DNA of 64,000 nucleotides from contig KQ965746.1 of assembly GCA_001574975.1 (NCBI GenBank), positions 195,812 to 259,811 on the forward strand, written 5' to 3'. The DNA comes from Gonapodya prolifera JEL478. Its lineage: Eukaryota > Monoblepharomycota > Monoblepharidomycetes > Monoblepharidales > Gonapodyaceae. The first letter of the stretch is position 1, and the number at the start of each line of letters is the position of its first letter. Position numbers and translations under genes: made by a program. The notes below the pieces were generated by a model, which was not told the DNA's origin, made no database searches, and was given only the letters and a program-made list of their open reading frames with translations. Below are positions 21,801 to 33,095 of this stretch, piece after piece.

Positions 21801-22497
21801 ACCAGGAGCCATCGTTGGCATGATAGGGTTTATTATATTGTTTATCGGTGGCGTCATCCTAATGCAGGAATTCAGAGCGGGGCTCGTGGTCTTGGGGGTG
21901 GTTTTGGTGATTGGTGCGCCGTATTATTGGTTTGTAGGTGAGTTGGATCAAATTGGCAGCAGACGCGAATTTGGTGGACTCCGCTTGCTTTTTTTTCTCG
22001 CAGTCCTCCCTCGAGTTTCAGGACGCGCGATTGAAAAACCGTTTCTGCAAGCGCACCTCAAGTTTCTCATCATGGACGCCTCTCATAAGAGCGCACGATC
22101 AACTGTTGGACAAGCGTCGCATCACGTGTCATGTAAGTCTGTCATTGACGAGCAGTTTCCTGCACATTGGTACGATCCGCCATTCGTGCCCTGTACAGCC
22201 AAGCCAGGAATAGACGAACCTGCAAATCCGGGTATCGCGCGCTCTGCGACAGTAGGACGTATGATCGGCAATACGGGCAAAACCATGCAGCCCGAAGCTG
22301 GAGTCGCACAGGCTGCCTCCCTGGCACAAGCTCAAACAACGTCGCACTCTCGGAGGACGAGTCTCCAAACGGAAGCGCCTCCAAGCCAAATGGAGGGTGC
22401 GGGTGCGTCACCGGGGCAATTCGCACCCCCAACAAAGAAAGGAGAGGCACTGCGGTGGGCCCAGGATGTGGCCAAGGACGCATTGGGGCTGCTCTGA
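18898..22497 (+). CDS. Amino-acid permease of the APC superfamily
   Basis: Exon 1 (MQIK) splices to PVQVGALTNFDAQKKEEG, then to VAKMYQDKKRLGKMLG and GRVGVWGMLMCMA. Membrane segments follow: LSGSFYGPHPGLNEGFGNF, TLMLILVLSMAELTASLPFS, SGGPAVFAHAAFDG, GYSYIASYILGSATAAVDFG and WFYLGVEIFAVMGEELQDPR. The later blocks are TFVVTAMYMIVVGYAS, AYSRHIYTLSRAGYLPQ, GSVVAYIVGIAYWYLDSK and RPFVSPLGVPGAIVGM. The substrate motif, GGP, EELQDPRED and SRAGYLP are typical of APC amino-acid transporters resembling the ethanolamine/EAT group. Large introns at 19366-19918 and 20166-20507 carry repeats. A 63-nt intron (20921-20983) contains an in-frame TAG. The C-terminal tail to 22497 is hydrophilic and less certain. 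Substrate is unknown. Confidence 0.88.
19400..19856 (+). repeat. 62-bp tandem array (minisatellite) inside a permease intron
   Basis: Units beginning CCGAAGAGTCCACCAGAGG start at 19504, 19566, 19724 and 19786. Both pairs not interrupted by the gap are exactly 62 bases apart. A diverged founder-like copy lies at about 19441-19503, preceded by a GC-rich stem-like piece (GCGCCGTAAGGCGC). The distance across the run of N is not a multiple of 62, so the gap length is arbitrary and the copy number is unknown. The array lies wholly in the intron 19366-19918. Confidence 0.92.
19583..19707. other. Assembly gap (125 N) within the tandem array
   Basis: A run of N interrupts the array in mid-unit. The gap is best explained by collapse of near-identical 62-bp units. 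Confidence 0.98.
20205..20350 (+). repeat. Two more copies of the dispersed repeat in the next permease intron
   Basis: GACCGAGGAGTCT occurs at 20224 and again at 20295, each followed by GGAGG and then ACGCGGAGCGTTATA or ACGCGAAGCGTTATA. The layout matches the array at 19441-19848 and the inverted copies in the GGT intron. The copies lie inside the intron 20166-20507. Confidence 0.8.
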
Positions 22498-22712
22498 GAA
22501 GGAACATGCAATTGCCATAAACTCTTCTCATATCTATCGTCATACTATTTGGTTTTCGTGGAGACATACTCTGATTAGACGTGAAATGTGACGGTAAAAC
22601 TCGTTCTATCTAAGATTATCTAACGATTGTGAATATATATCGTACCATGTGACATATTGGTCCATGCGTTTGATAGCCAGTGACCGGTCCATATTTAAAA
22701 ACAGATGAAACA

Positions 22713-23236
22713 ATGGCATCGAAGGAACACTCTACACACAGACAGCACCCAGAGCACCACGAGAGAAGTATGTGACACAACTCTCTGTTTTCCTCTGAAC
22801 ACCCCACTGATGATTTCTGCCGACAACCTTTTATCACCCCCCCCCAAGGCCACGAAGAGAACCAAGAGCGCTCCTTCATCGCCGCGGCACATCGGGGTGA
22901 CCGTGATCATGACGCGAGGTACATCCTCGCCCGCGCTCCATCCCAGCTAACCTCTGGCATCTGATGACGTCACTCCAATACAACACCAGACTCGAATCTG
23001 CCCACAAGGCTTCCGACATCCACAAGGCGCGCACAGGAAAAGAACTGGACACTGACAGTATACTCAGGTATGGGGGCACTTCGCGTGTTATTGCCTGGCC
23101 CCCTTGCCTCATCCTATCTCCAACATACTCCAGCGAGGGCCTCATCATAGAGAAGAAGCAAAAGGGCGAGAAAGATGACGACGTGCTGCACGAGATGGCC
23201 CTGGAGGAGGGTTACTACTTGCGTTCGAAGGAGTAG
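22713..23236 (+). CDS. Small (about 109 aa) charged protein of a probably conserved fungal family
   Basis: Four exons fit GT-AG rules and keep phase: 22713-22767, 22849-22918, 22990-23067 and 23134-23236. The product begins MASKEHSTHRQHPEHHERS and continues ERSFIAAAHRGDRDHDARLE, SAHKASDIHKARTGKEL and EGLIIEKKQKGEKDDDVLHE, with the last residues EEGYYLRSKE. I recall ascomycete and basidiomycete hypothetical proteins with the same layout: a SFIAA-RRSDR core, then an ARxESARxASEIHKxRTG stretch, then an acidic tail. The function is unknown to me. The high density of charge and lack of membrane or signal segments suggest a soluble, perhaps nuclear protein. Start choice rests on the in-phase exon chain. 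Confidence 0.55.
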
Positions 23237-23608
23237 CTGGAAGGAGGGATGAACGAGCAGGGGCGATTGTGAATCCATTTTTCGAGAGTGATTTCTTTGG
23301 CCGTAGTGAGCAATGATATGGCGAGAATACAGATTTGTTTTCAAATCATTGGGCCCCAAAAGCAACAGCGGAGAGGTAGTTCCCCAAAAAGTACTCAGAC
23401 CAGCCCCACCACAAATTGCATCTTTGAGTGGAACTGGGTTTCTGACCAACTACTACAGTGCCATCAAAAATACCAACAGTGCAACAATTTCCATACATTA
23501 CGTACAAAGTTCACACTGAACCAAGCCGAGATCTTATACGCCATATGTCCCAAACCTAATTTCCCCACCAGGCCCACCGAACAAACAGACTCGCACCACA
23601 CCCTAGTA
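23237..23608. other. Convergent 3' spacer
   Basis: About 370 bases lie between the stop of the small plus-strand gene and the stop of TRAPPC10. Open frames here are short and show no recognisable protein. I see no repeat. Confidence 0.4.
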
Positions 23609-26600
23609 TCACTCCTCCTTCCCGCCCCATACACCCCCCCTTCCCGGCCCCACGCGCACCTGGACCCCCGCAGATGGCCTCACAACGTCCACCTCGCCGC
23701 CTTCCCACCCACGCACGCTGACTCTCGGTAAGGACAACCGGCCTGGAACGAGCGGAATGAGGGATATCTGCGTAGAGAATGGTTTGGTGGGCTGGTGTGT
23801 GGGTGATGGTGGACGTGAGCACCAAAAAGGGCGGTTAGGGCGGGTCGAGAACGGCATCAGTTCAAAAAAAGTTCCACCCGCCCACATCGATTCCACCCTA
23901 TAACGTACCTCTACAGTCACGGTCTTCCTCCTCCACCCGTCTACTGCCCACTCCTGCGTCTCCGCCACCTCATACGCCAAAGAAACCGGCGGTGCCCCTT
24001 CGGGGTGGTGCAGCACACGCACTTCCAGCTGACAAGGCAAGGGTACTCCCAGTGAGGCGGGGATTGTGGGGGGTTCGAGATGTACCGAGACGGTGAGCTG
24101 CAGTGGAGGGTACCCAAACAATGATGTGGGACGTGATGGAGAAGGAAGTAGAACGATGTTCGCACCTTGGAGAACCGGACCTGGACCTTGGTGGTGAGCG
24201 TCTTGTGTCGCAGTCGTATCGCTTTAAAGATGGATGCACGCGATGTGGTGGAGCATATCTGTCGGACAATAAAGGTCAAGCCTGGCTTGCACCATCGGAG
24301 CCACGGATTCCCTGAATGGAACCTCCACTTACCTGCAGCAGCTCCTCCGCCACCTTCACCGCTCTTTCACCGGCACCCTCGGGCTCCCCCCTCAGGTCTC
24401 TCGCGCATTCTTCTGGGTCCCAAGGCGGGAACGTGACAACGTCCGAGGCGGCGTACGCGTCGTAGTCTACTCGGTTCAGGACACATCTGATCGCGAAAGC
24501 GGCGAAGTAGCCAGAGTACCGCTGGCATGAGTGGGCACTGAGGAGGTTGTCCAGGGTGCGGATGAGAAACGCTTCGATCTCTACATGGACAAGTAAGGCC
24601 GGGAATCGGTCCAGTTGCAAGAGATCGGGCGGAAGACGCGACAGTCGGTAATCAAGAATCAGTCAACAGTTATTGTAGCACGTGGAATGAGCAATGAGCA
24701 TACCTTCATGTACAAAGTGGTATTGTATCTTCACGGTCCCATCCAGCCCATTGCTTCTCACATCTGCATCAGCAGGAACCTGACATGCTAGTCGGAGTGT
24801 CTGACCACATTGGAGGGTTGTCTGGTGAAGTGAGGGAGGACGACGGCATGATCATCACACTGGCAGTGGATCGCGGACATAATGTGGATCTCACATTGGG
24901 ATTGGGAAGCCCAAACTGTTCGCAGTTGTCGCCAAGACCCTCAAACAGCGCACTAGTGATACGGATGGGCATCACGTTTACATTCGTGATAGTGACATCC
25001 ACAAAGGCACTACGTACACCACGACTATGATGCACCACCAAGATACGATGCAGTGAAATGGAGGCTACTTACCCGTCCTCGTACACCAGCGTGTTCCTGA
25101 CAACATCCATGGGCTGTGCAAGTTGCAAGGAATCTTTGAATGCTTGGACCCGTCGCCTTCCGTCCGGCACGACATAGATCACGGTAGACTTGACAGAAAG
25201 CTATATAGAGAACAGGCGACCGCAATGACAAGGTGTCAGAGAATTCCGGAAAGATAAAAATGGAAGAGCCTACCTCAATGTCTTGTGGAAGCATTTCGGT
25301 CGCTTCGAAGGGAACCGTTATGTCGATAACCTGCAGCTCACCACATTCAGGTAGCGATATTACCCCGTCGGTCACATCAAGCATAACCTCAGTAGCAGCT
25401 TCAGGGTCTAAGGGAAGAATGGGATGAACTATGCACTCTCTGGGTCCCATTTGCGCCAACTCACCGGTCTCGGCCGAAATTCGTGCTGCAACCTGGTTTA
25501 CACGGCCAACAGCACCGATGGGCTGGAAGCTCATCTGTAAGGTCCCACTATTTACGTCGTTCCTGCGGGTGTATATCCGGACCAGTATATCAGTAGGCGT
25601 GTCGTCAAATGTCCCCGTGTCCGGTAATCCAACAATAGTCCATAGGTACATGGGGCTCTCTTCCAGCACGAAAGTGGTCGGTGTGGGATGTTTTGCGAAG
25701 TCCGAGAGGAAAGTCAGTTTGCCCAGTCGTAGAAGTACTTGGTTTACCACGAACTCCCCGGGGAGAGGAACACGATCGCACTGAACAGAGATCTTGTTTG
25801 CTCCCGGCTGAATGGTAGTTGCGCCGCAGGTAAAAAGCATTGGGTCCTGATTGGAGCTTGTCATCGACATCGAAATGCTATGAATGGGGAAGTCCTGTCA
25901 TCATGTGTCATCATGAAGTGGTTCCACGTCAATACTACTCCCTTGTATGCAGAAATGAACGCCTCACAAGTTACTCACTCTTGGCAAAGCGCTCACGACG
26001 ACAACTTCAGCAGTGGAACCATCATCGTCTCCTACATTCTCAGTGAACGATGTGACTGCGATTTTGAAAAGAACATCGTCCGAGTCTTCATTAAGTGTGC
26101 TGGTAATCTCTACGAGCGCGTCCATTGACAAAATGATACTCCCGTAAATTCAATTCACCGATGATACCTTCTTCCATCACTTCACTGTATGTGATTGCTT
26201 CCATTTGATAGAATTCAATCCGTTCCTTTCCGAGCATTTTGATTGTTCCCAATTCCATCAAACTAAGACAGCTCATTAAGTACTTTGCGTACTGCTTTGT
26301 TTCCTTCTGGCAGACGGCGAGCTTCTCCAGTAGGGAGGCTTCAATCACCGACCAGCCGGTTGCAGAGTACCGTGTACACATATTCTCAAGGAGTTCACCA
26401 GCAATAGCGTAGCGTGCGCGGTGACTAGTCATGCAAAAATATGTCTCACGTCAAAAAAAATCACTGCAAAACAACAGACTGGCAACCAACAAATGCAGCA
26501 GCGCGCTGTCCCCTTTCACCAGAAACATAGTTCGATATCTTCCACTAATTTCCAGCGATCGGGCTGCTCTTTGGCAAAGTTTCTCAACACACAACCGAAA

Positions 26601-28472
26601 ACATCATTTGCTGAAACAATTGCGCCCAAGCAAGTTTTACACACAATATACAACGAGTCGAAACCATCGACATTCGCCATTGCTCCTCTTAGTTCCACGT
26701 TGGTAACAGAATCAAGCTCGTCGACTCGAGCTGGAGAGTTCTCTGAAAGCTTCCGCTGTTCCTCGGAAGGGGTAGACAGAACAGATGGAGCAAGAAATCC
26801 ACAGAGGAGACCAATTTTATCCAGCTTGCGGAAAAAATCCGTTACAAGACTCGCGTTTTTGTCTCCGCACAAGTCATCTCACTTGCAATCGCGCCACGTG
26901 CAACAGCTCGGCCTTTGCAGCTTCGTACTCTCGCACAGTTTGTGGGGAGAACTTGTTCACCGCAACAAGTTCTTCGCATTGTGTGACAACGCTCTGGCAA
27001 CATGTGAATGCCCAGGATATTCGAAAATGTGGTACAAGCGCCGCCTGAAAGGTCGTTGTGTCGGTTACCTTTGACAAAACCTAATTAATTGTAACAGGCA
27101 TTCACGTCGTAATCCTTGAGCGTCCGCGAAAAAGATACAACAAAGCTCCGTGCTCGTTCGCACGCTTCCGTTGGTCGATTCAGTTTCATTGTTAAAAGAC
27201 ACTGTCTCCCAAAAAGGTACATCCTGAAGTCGAAGATTGTTATGTCATTCGCGAGGATCATCTCTCGATAAGGCTTCCGTTTGATGGTCAAAGGATCGAC
27301 CGAGTCATCGCCTGGTGTCCGCCCACCGAAATCTTTGAAAAACTGAAGTCCCTGCGTTGCTGAACGTTGTAAACGATGTAGATCCAGCAGGCTGTGGAAA
27401 TATAATAAGTCCCACCCACCTAAGTTATCATAAAATGATCTTTCAAGCTCATCATAAATGTTTAGGGCTTCGTCAATAACATTGATGAGCTCATATGAGA
27501 AAGCAAGGCCCTCCTAATTTGAAACAATAGAAGTGATGATAGTACTCCAAGATTACTCAATTTCCGTCGCAAACCTTCATGACAAAGAGTTGACAGTAGT
27601 TCCATCCGGGAAGGTTGCTCTGACTCTCGATTCTTTTAACATCCTCGTCTGCTTGTAGCAGCATGCTATTGAAACACGTCAGAATGCCATCAGTCATTTT
27701 TAGCAGTAGCTCATTCCACGAGTCCGCTGCATCTTTGGATGATGCAACGTTGCGTTGTAGCTGAGCAACACTGGAAATGCAAAATGTTCTTTATAGCCAT
27801 TACTTTTAAAATTTCAGACATCAATGCCCACCGGTCCTTTTTGATGTTGAAGTCTACTTTCAGTTTATCATACATGGATGATTTCATTGAAAGAAACTTC
27901 GCTGCGGTTGATGTTTTGGTGGAAGCCTCGCCTGACGTCACGTAAACTATCAACCACTCCTGGTTCTTCCGTTGGTTGATTGAGCTAAGCCATTCCTGTA
28001 TTTGCTTCTTGGAGCTCTGTCGATATGCATCGGCATCCTTACCAGAAGAAAACTGTGTTCGGATATCCAACATAAAACGAGAGTCTCCCTAACTACGAAC
28101 CTCGACTGAAACAAGGTACAAGTGCAGAAGAGGTCCCAAGAAATGAGTGCTCATCATTGGCATATTTCGGGGGAACACATCAGGCGTGAACTTCTTGAAT
28201 TCAAGTTCAATGGTCGGTATGGTTCGAAGAGGAGATTGTGGACCTCGCAAAGGATTTCTCCACTGAACCTTCGTGAGAGGAAGTCTGGAGTTGAGGCCAT
28301 CCGAAACGTGAGGCCAAATCTGGCCAGTCTCATCCGAATCTGCAACGGTTCCAAAGAGGCCGCATCACACTCAAGAATCGCACTGAACGCTCTGATGCGG
28401 CAAAGAGATTTCCACTTTTAAATTGGAAGACGTACAAGTCACCGTTATTCGCTTCTTTTCCACCAAAGTCAT
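23609..28472 (-). CDS. TRS130: TRAPP II subunit TRAPPC10 / Trs130
   Basis: TRAPPC10/Trs130 is a TRAPP II subunit that helps activate Rab11/Ypt31-type GTPases at the trans-Golgi. The likely start gives MTLVEKKRITVTCTSSNLKV. It is followed by RLPLTKVQWRNPL, TIPTIELEFKKFTPDVFP, QIQEWLSSINQRKNQEWLIV and YDKLKVDFNIKKDRWA, the order of the family N-terminus. NDITIFDFRMYLFGRQCLL (near 27230) is a strong TRAPPC10 signature. The C-terminal half has TTIQPGANKISVQC, LRLGKLTFLSDFA and, at the end, ISLIPLVPGRLSLPRVSV. Introns are numerous, and several are seen only by loss of frame. The first splice (around 28380) is not resolved. Length is near 1,150 residues, usual for the family. The tail of low-complexity Gly residues is uncertain. 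Confidence 0.87.
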
Positions 28473-28608
28473 TCGAATCGTTCTGTGAACCAACTCGCCA
28501 AAGTTCCCAACACACTACTATTGTGAGCCAATATACATTTATTGGCGACTATGCGATAAATACACAACAGGCGTGCAATAAATTGGTATCATACAATGCA
28601 AGGGTATA

Positions 28609-31600
28609 TCACTTCAACCCAAATCCGGAACTGTCAATGATTGCAGTCTTGAGCTTCCATGCCAGCTTCTCCTTCGACGTGTAGCGGTAAAGTCCAAGCT
28701 GATTCTAATACAGAGAGCATTTGAAGAATGTGGCAAAGTGACTTTGCCAATTTCGATGTCACAACTCACGAAGCAGGTATGCGACTGGGGCAACCGATCG
28801 CTATCGTTCCCCAAACACGTCAATTTAAATTGCATCGTCTGTCAGAGGATATCATGACATCGCGTTAACTGCGTCAGTTGGTCAAGCATAATGGCACCCA
28901 CCTGAATACCTGTTGGGCTGACTCGGTCAGATCCAGTTACAAACGACAGCAACTTCTTCTTATCCTCCTCGCTGTAAGATTTCGCAACTTCCCAAAACCA
29001 TCGAACAGTAGGCTCTCTCGGATCGAAGCCTTCATACTCTGTCACAGACTGCAATGCTGCAATATCTATTTCCTCGTCCCCGCGAACCACCATTTCCAGC
29101 TCCTCCGGTTTAAACAGTGTCAAAGGAGAGCCTTTGCATACGGTGTCAAATCCTGCTCTAAATGATTCGAATTGGGTATGAACAGAGCGATTAAAGATCT
29201 GGTGCAAAAAGAGTAGATGCGAGTGAATTAAAGCCCTATCGTCGCACAAAGATGAAATTTACCCAGTCGACGTAAAGTCGAACGTACTCCTCCTTGTTTT
29301 CGGAGGTTACGGGTCGATTTCGTCCGTTGGGAATAAGTTCGACCGTTTGGATTTCACCGAAGCTCTCGACTTCAACAACGAAATCTCGCAAAAACACGTC
29401 TTGAACATCGTTCCCCGTGTAGTCAAGGAGTTGCTGCAATCCTTTTCCGAGGGACGGTCGCAGTACCTTGAGGTCATCCAAATCCACGGGAATATTCAAG
29501 AGCTTTTTGTAGCAAGCGAGCGGAAGAGGGCAAGGGATAATGACATTGTTGAATATGGCAAGGCCGAGAACAATCCCAAGAAGACGATACTCTTCTTTTG
29601 CGGAGTCAAAAGAAAACTGACTGAACCAACAATAATGAGATTCCTGGGCAATTGGTGTGGAATTAAAATATGGATTCGACAAGGAGAGCCTGAATTATTC
29701 ACACGTACATCATCGTATGTCCACATTCCAAATTGGGGATCGAACAGGTCGCGCGTCAGCAGTAAAAACCACTCCTTAGACAGCCCCCCCGCATCAACAC
29801 CGTCCTCGTTTGCGAATTCGATCTTGAGACGTTTTTTTAACTCCAGAGGGCGAACCTGCTGGAGTTGATTGAGCGAGTCCTCAATCAAGTGGTCCCGACG
29901 TACGTGGATGGACAAGAAAGGATCCGTCAAAATGCCGTGAAACCTTCCAAGGCGTGGAAATTTACAAAGAGGGACACACGATGAAACGACAATGACCTAC
30001 GTTTGTATCCAAAACGCTTCACGAATTTTCTCAGCCATGGTTCTTTTCGCATCCATTTCCATAATTTGCATTTTTACACCCAAAGAAATCAAAAATGGAT
30101 ACTGACAAAAGGCAAACATGCCACTTTGCTCTTGCCAGCGTTGGAAGTCCCGAAAATAATCCACGTAGTCGACCATTGTATTGTAGAACTCGTGAACAGA
30201 AAGCTTTTCATGCCGTCGTAAGCCATTTGCAGCGACTGCAATTATCGTTGATGTGTCATTCACCTCGCAAAAACCATGCAATACCTCGCACTCACAAAGT
30301 AAAGCCATGACCTTGGCGGCGGAACGAATCGCCCAGTCGGTAGGATATTGTTCTCTCATATTGTCTTTGGTTGTCAATCTGTGTGTGACGTAAAAATTGA
30401 CAGTCTCCACCCTCCTGCGGAATAAATCGATGGGGTCCCGGGCGAACCAATCCACCAGATGTCGATGTATGTCATTGGCCAAACACGACACAAATCCGTA
30501 CAGGCGCGTTAGCATTGCGTGGTGATATGCCGTCTCTGTCGTGTTGCGGTGTAAGGCGAAGGAAGGGTTCTACGACAAATGAAGACTTAATGGGAGAGAT
30601 ACTCAGTAATCCCCATGAAACATACCTCCATGACAATGACAAGCGCCTTTATGTGCTCTGGGGAGCTGAAACGTCGTCCAGGCCTCTTCAACATGCTGTC
30701 CGTAGCAGACATGAGGGAGCTCATGACAGTGGGTGGTAGCTCCGAGACAAGCCGGTATGCTTCCCTGACTTGCGAAAGCTCTACACCCGGTGACCTCAGC
30801 GAAACATCAGTTCCAGTGGAGAAACTTTCGTTCAGAAGATTATAGCTCCCCCAAACTTCTTGCACCAAGTTCTCCAAAACTGGAAGTTCACACGTGCTGT
30901 TACGATACGCCGAGACAAATAGCCGCAGTTTAGAAATGGTGAGGGGTTCTGCAGAGCTGGAATGTGAGGTCCTGGGTGTAATGTCATTGACAGTTTCGCA
31001 AACGGTGCACCTATGAGCTTAAAATGTCAGCGTCAAGGCCGATTCCATTATGAGAGTGGACTATACCTAAAACACGGAACTCCTTGAGGAAACCGCAGAG
31101 TTGTATCACAGCAGAAACAGGAGTCTTGTGACTATAATGCTTGAAGGTGAAGAGCGCTCCCATCGCAATTGGGCAAATGATCCACTCACTGATAGCGCAA
31201 TAGAGGATGATGCTGCTACGGGTCCAGCTGGTGCCGCTGAACTATTTGAAAAGCCAAAAGCATTCGACAATCCCGGAAATACTCCTGGAGCGTTCCTTCC
31301 TTGTGCTATGGGGATGCTGGGGTAGAACGGCTGCGCAGGGTGAGGGTGAGGGGAGGATGAAGGCTGGGGTGGTTGAGTTGGCGTCACAGGAAGTGGTTTC
31401 GTGACAGGGGGCTGAAAAGATCCGGGTGTGTTGCGAGTAGCCATTGAGTAAGTCCTGTCACTCCTTGAGCTGGAGCTGCCGAGAGCCAAGGGTACTCCGT
31501 GATTAACTGAAAAGGCACCTGGCCGGACACCCGGAGGGGTGCTAACACCTGAAGGCGAAGGCAAGGTTGGGTTCGGTAACCCAGCATACGAGGGCGATCC

Positions 31601-31834
31601 GGGGTGTCCAGGTGGTGCTAAAGGCGTGTGCGGCGATGAAGCGGAGGAGAAAGAGCTCCTGAGGGAAGGAGAAGATGTGGCGAAAACGGGGACTGAGAAG
31701 TAGGAGCGCTCTGTGGGTTGCTCCATGTGTTGCGGGGTGCCACCATCCATTGAAGTTGCACCGGCCGATGAGTCGCCAGAAACGAGAGGCGGAAGAGGGG
31801 AAGAGGGGGGAAGAGAGGGATCTCGCCCATACAT
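28609..31834 (-). CDS. HUL4: HECT-type E3 ubiquitin ligase (Hul4/HECTD2-like)
   Basis: The N-terminal 250 residues (31834 to about 31160) are Pro/Ser-rich and disordered. A zinc-type module follows, joined across an intron: CFCCDTTLRFPQGVPCFR then CTVCETVND (near 31100-31000), as in Hul4. The middle contains DWAIRSAAKVMALLCECEVL and VHEFYNTMVDYVDYFRDF. The HECT domain starts near 29920 with FLSIHVRRDHLIEDSLNQL. It has KIEFANEDGVDAGGLSKEWF, EEYRLLGIVLGLAIFNNV and LFKPEELEMVVRGDEEID, and ends in RLPQSHTCF joined to NQLGLYRYTSKEKLAWKL. The catalytic Cys is in SHTCF (codon near 28773). The stop is at 28609-28611. Active transfer of ubiquitin is expected because the Cys and flanking residues are intact. 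The substrate is unknown. Confidence 0.92.
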
Positions 31835-31884
31835 TTGTGCAATCGCGCAAGTGGAGTGGTTAAACCCGTTTTGGCTGAAGATGA

Positions 31885-32996
31885 TCACTTCAATTTTCGA
31901 AGAATTTTTACAGAATTATTTGCAAGCAAATACTGCGCACCCGACCACACCGTTGTTGTTCCAACTATTATTCGAAAAGCATCCATACCTATCCAGTCTT
32001 GAAAATCCCATATCCCAGATGCCAGCGAAACCCCCATGAGCGCAAGTTGAAAAGCCGTGTTCACTTTACTAACACGAGTAGGTCTAACCTCGGCGCTCGG
32101 TAGGGTGACATCCCAATAGCGGGAGAGCGTTTTCTAAGTGTGCAGAAAGGAGGGGTCGAGCGAGAAAGGCAGGCCTGGCTCTCGTCGAGGAACATACCGG
32201 AGGCTCTAGCGAGATCCAGCGGACATAGAACGCTCCCAAAACGAGGCCAACGTCCCGGCCAATGATGAGCACCGTGAGCCAGCCTAACTCCGGTGCCAGT
32301 TGATTGAAGAGATGTCCACCAACGAAGGAATCCTGGTTTCACGGACATACCAGGAAGTAGTGCTCCCCACCACAGGGAGATTGTGAGTGTTGTCATTAAA
32401 ATCTTGTCAGCGGCAGGATCAAGTACTGTTCCAAGAATGGTTTGCTGCGAAAAGCGTCTAGCAATCCATCCGTCCAACTGAACTCAACGCAAAGAAGACC
32501 AACGAATCTGCCGTGAGAATTTGAAGTGGTGCCGAGGTGGATTCCAGCTCACCAAGTCCGTAAACCCAGCGACCCCGAAGGCCAGCAATGCCCAACCATG
32601 GCTCCCTTGCACAATAAGCCAGCCGATCGCAGGCGTCAATACTATCCTAGAAAGAGTCAATAGATTCGGAACTGTACGTATGTCCTCCCGAAGCTCAAAA
32701 GCCTGCAAATGCTTCATTCAAATGAGGCATTGGAATCCGACGATGACAGGACTTGCTTTCGAAGTCTCTGTGCCGTTCGTCTCAGAACGGGCATTTTGGT
32801 GCTTGTTGGCAAAGTTCCGCTGATGTTGCAAAGGAAAAGATCGCTCGTATCTGTGATGCGAAACGAGGAGTCGTGGATCTCGAGCAAATGAGAACGATGA
32901 TCTTGAAATCGTTGTGAAAAATCGTCTGTTGAGGGACGCATCGTGCACGACGAGGTTCAGCGCATATGGAAGGATTCGTCCGAGAATCATCTGCAA
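31885..32996 (-). CDS. CRD1: Cardiolipin synthase (CDP-alcohol phosphatidyltransferase)
   Basis: The enzyme joins CDP-diacylglycerol and phosphatidylglycerol in the mitochondrial inner membrane. A basic, Ser/Arg-rich leader (ALNLVVHDASLNRRFFTTIS) looks like a mitochondrial presequence. LREDIRTVPNLLTLSRIVLT opens the domain. Across an intron, TDLLDGWIARRFSQQTILG and TVLDPAADKILM give the full D-x2-D-G-x2-A-R-x8-G-x3-D-x3-D motif. LIIGRDVGLVLGAFYVRWIS, SAEVRPTRVSKVNTAFQLAL and VGTTTVWSGAQYLL complete the cardiolipin-synthase pattern. An intron at 32703-32756 removes an in-frame TGA and seems to use a GC donor (GCAAGT). The stop is at 31885-31887, only about 50 bases from the HECT gene start. 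The start at 32996 is the first Met of the leader. Confidence 0.92.
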
Positions 32997-33095
32997 ATGT
33001 GGGCTCGGCGTTCTACATTCTCACTCGGGAACAAGAGGAAACCATGATTGATACACTAAAAAAAGTTATGGAATATATAGTAAGATTTCTGTACT

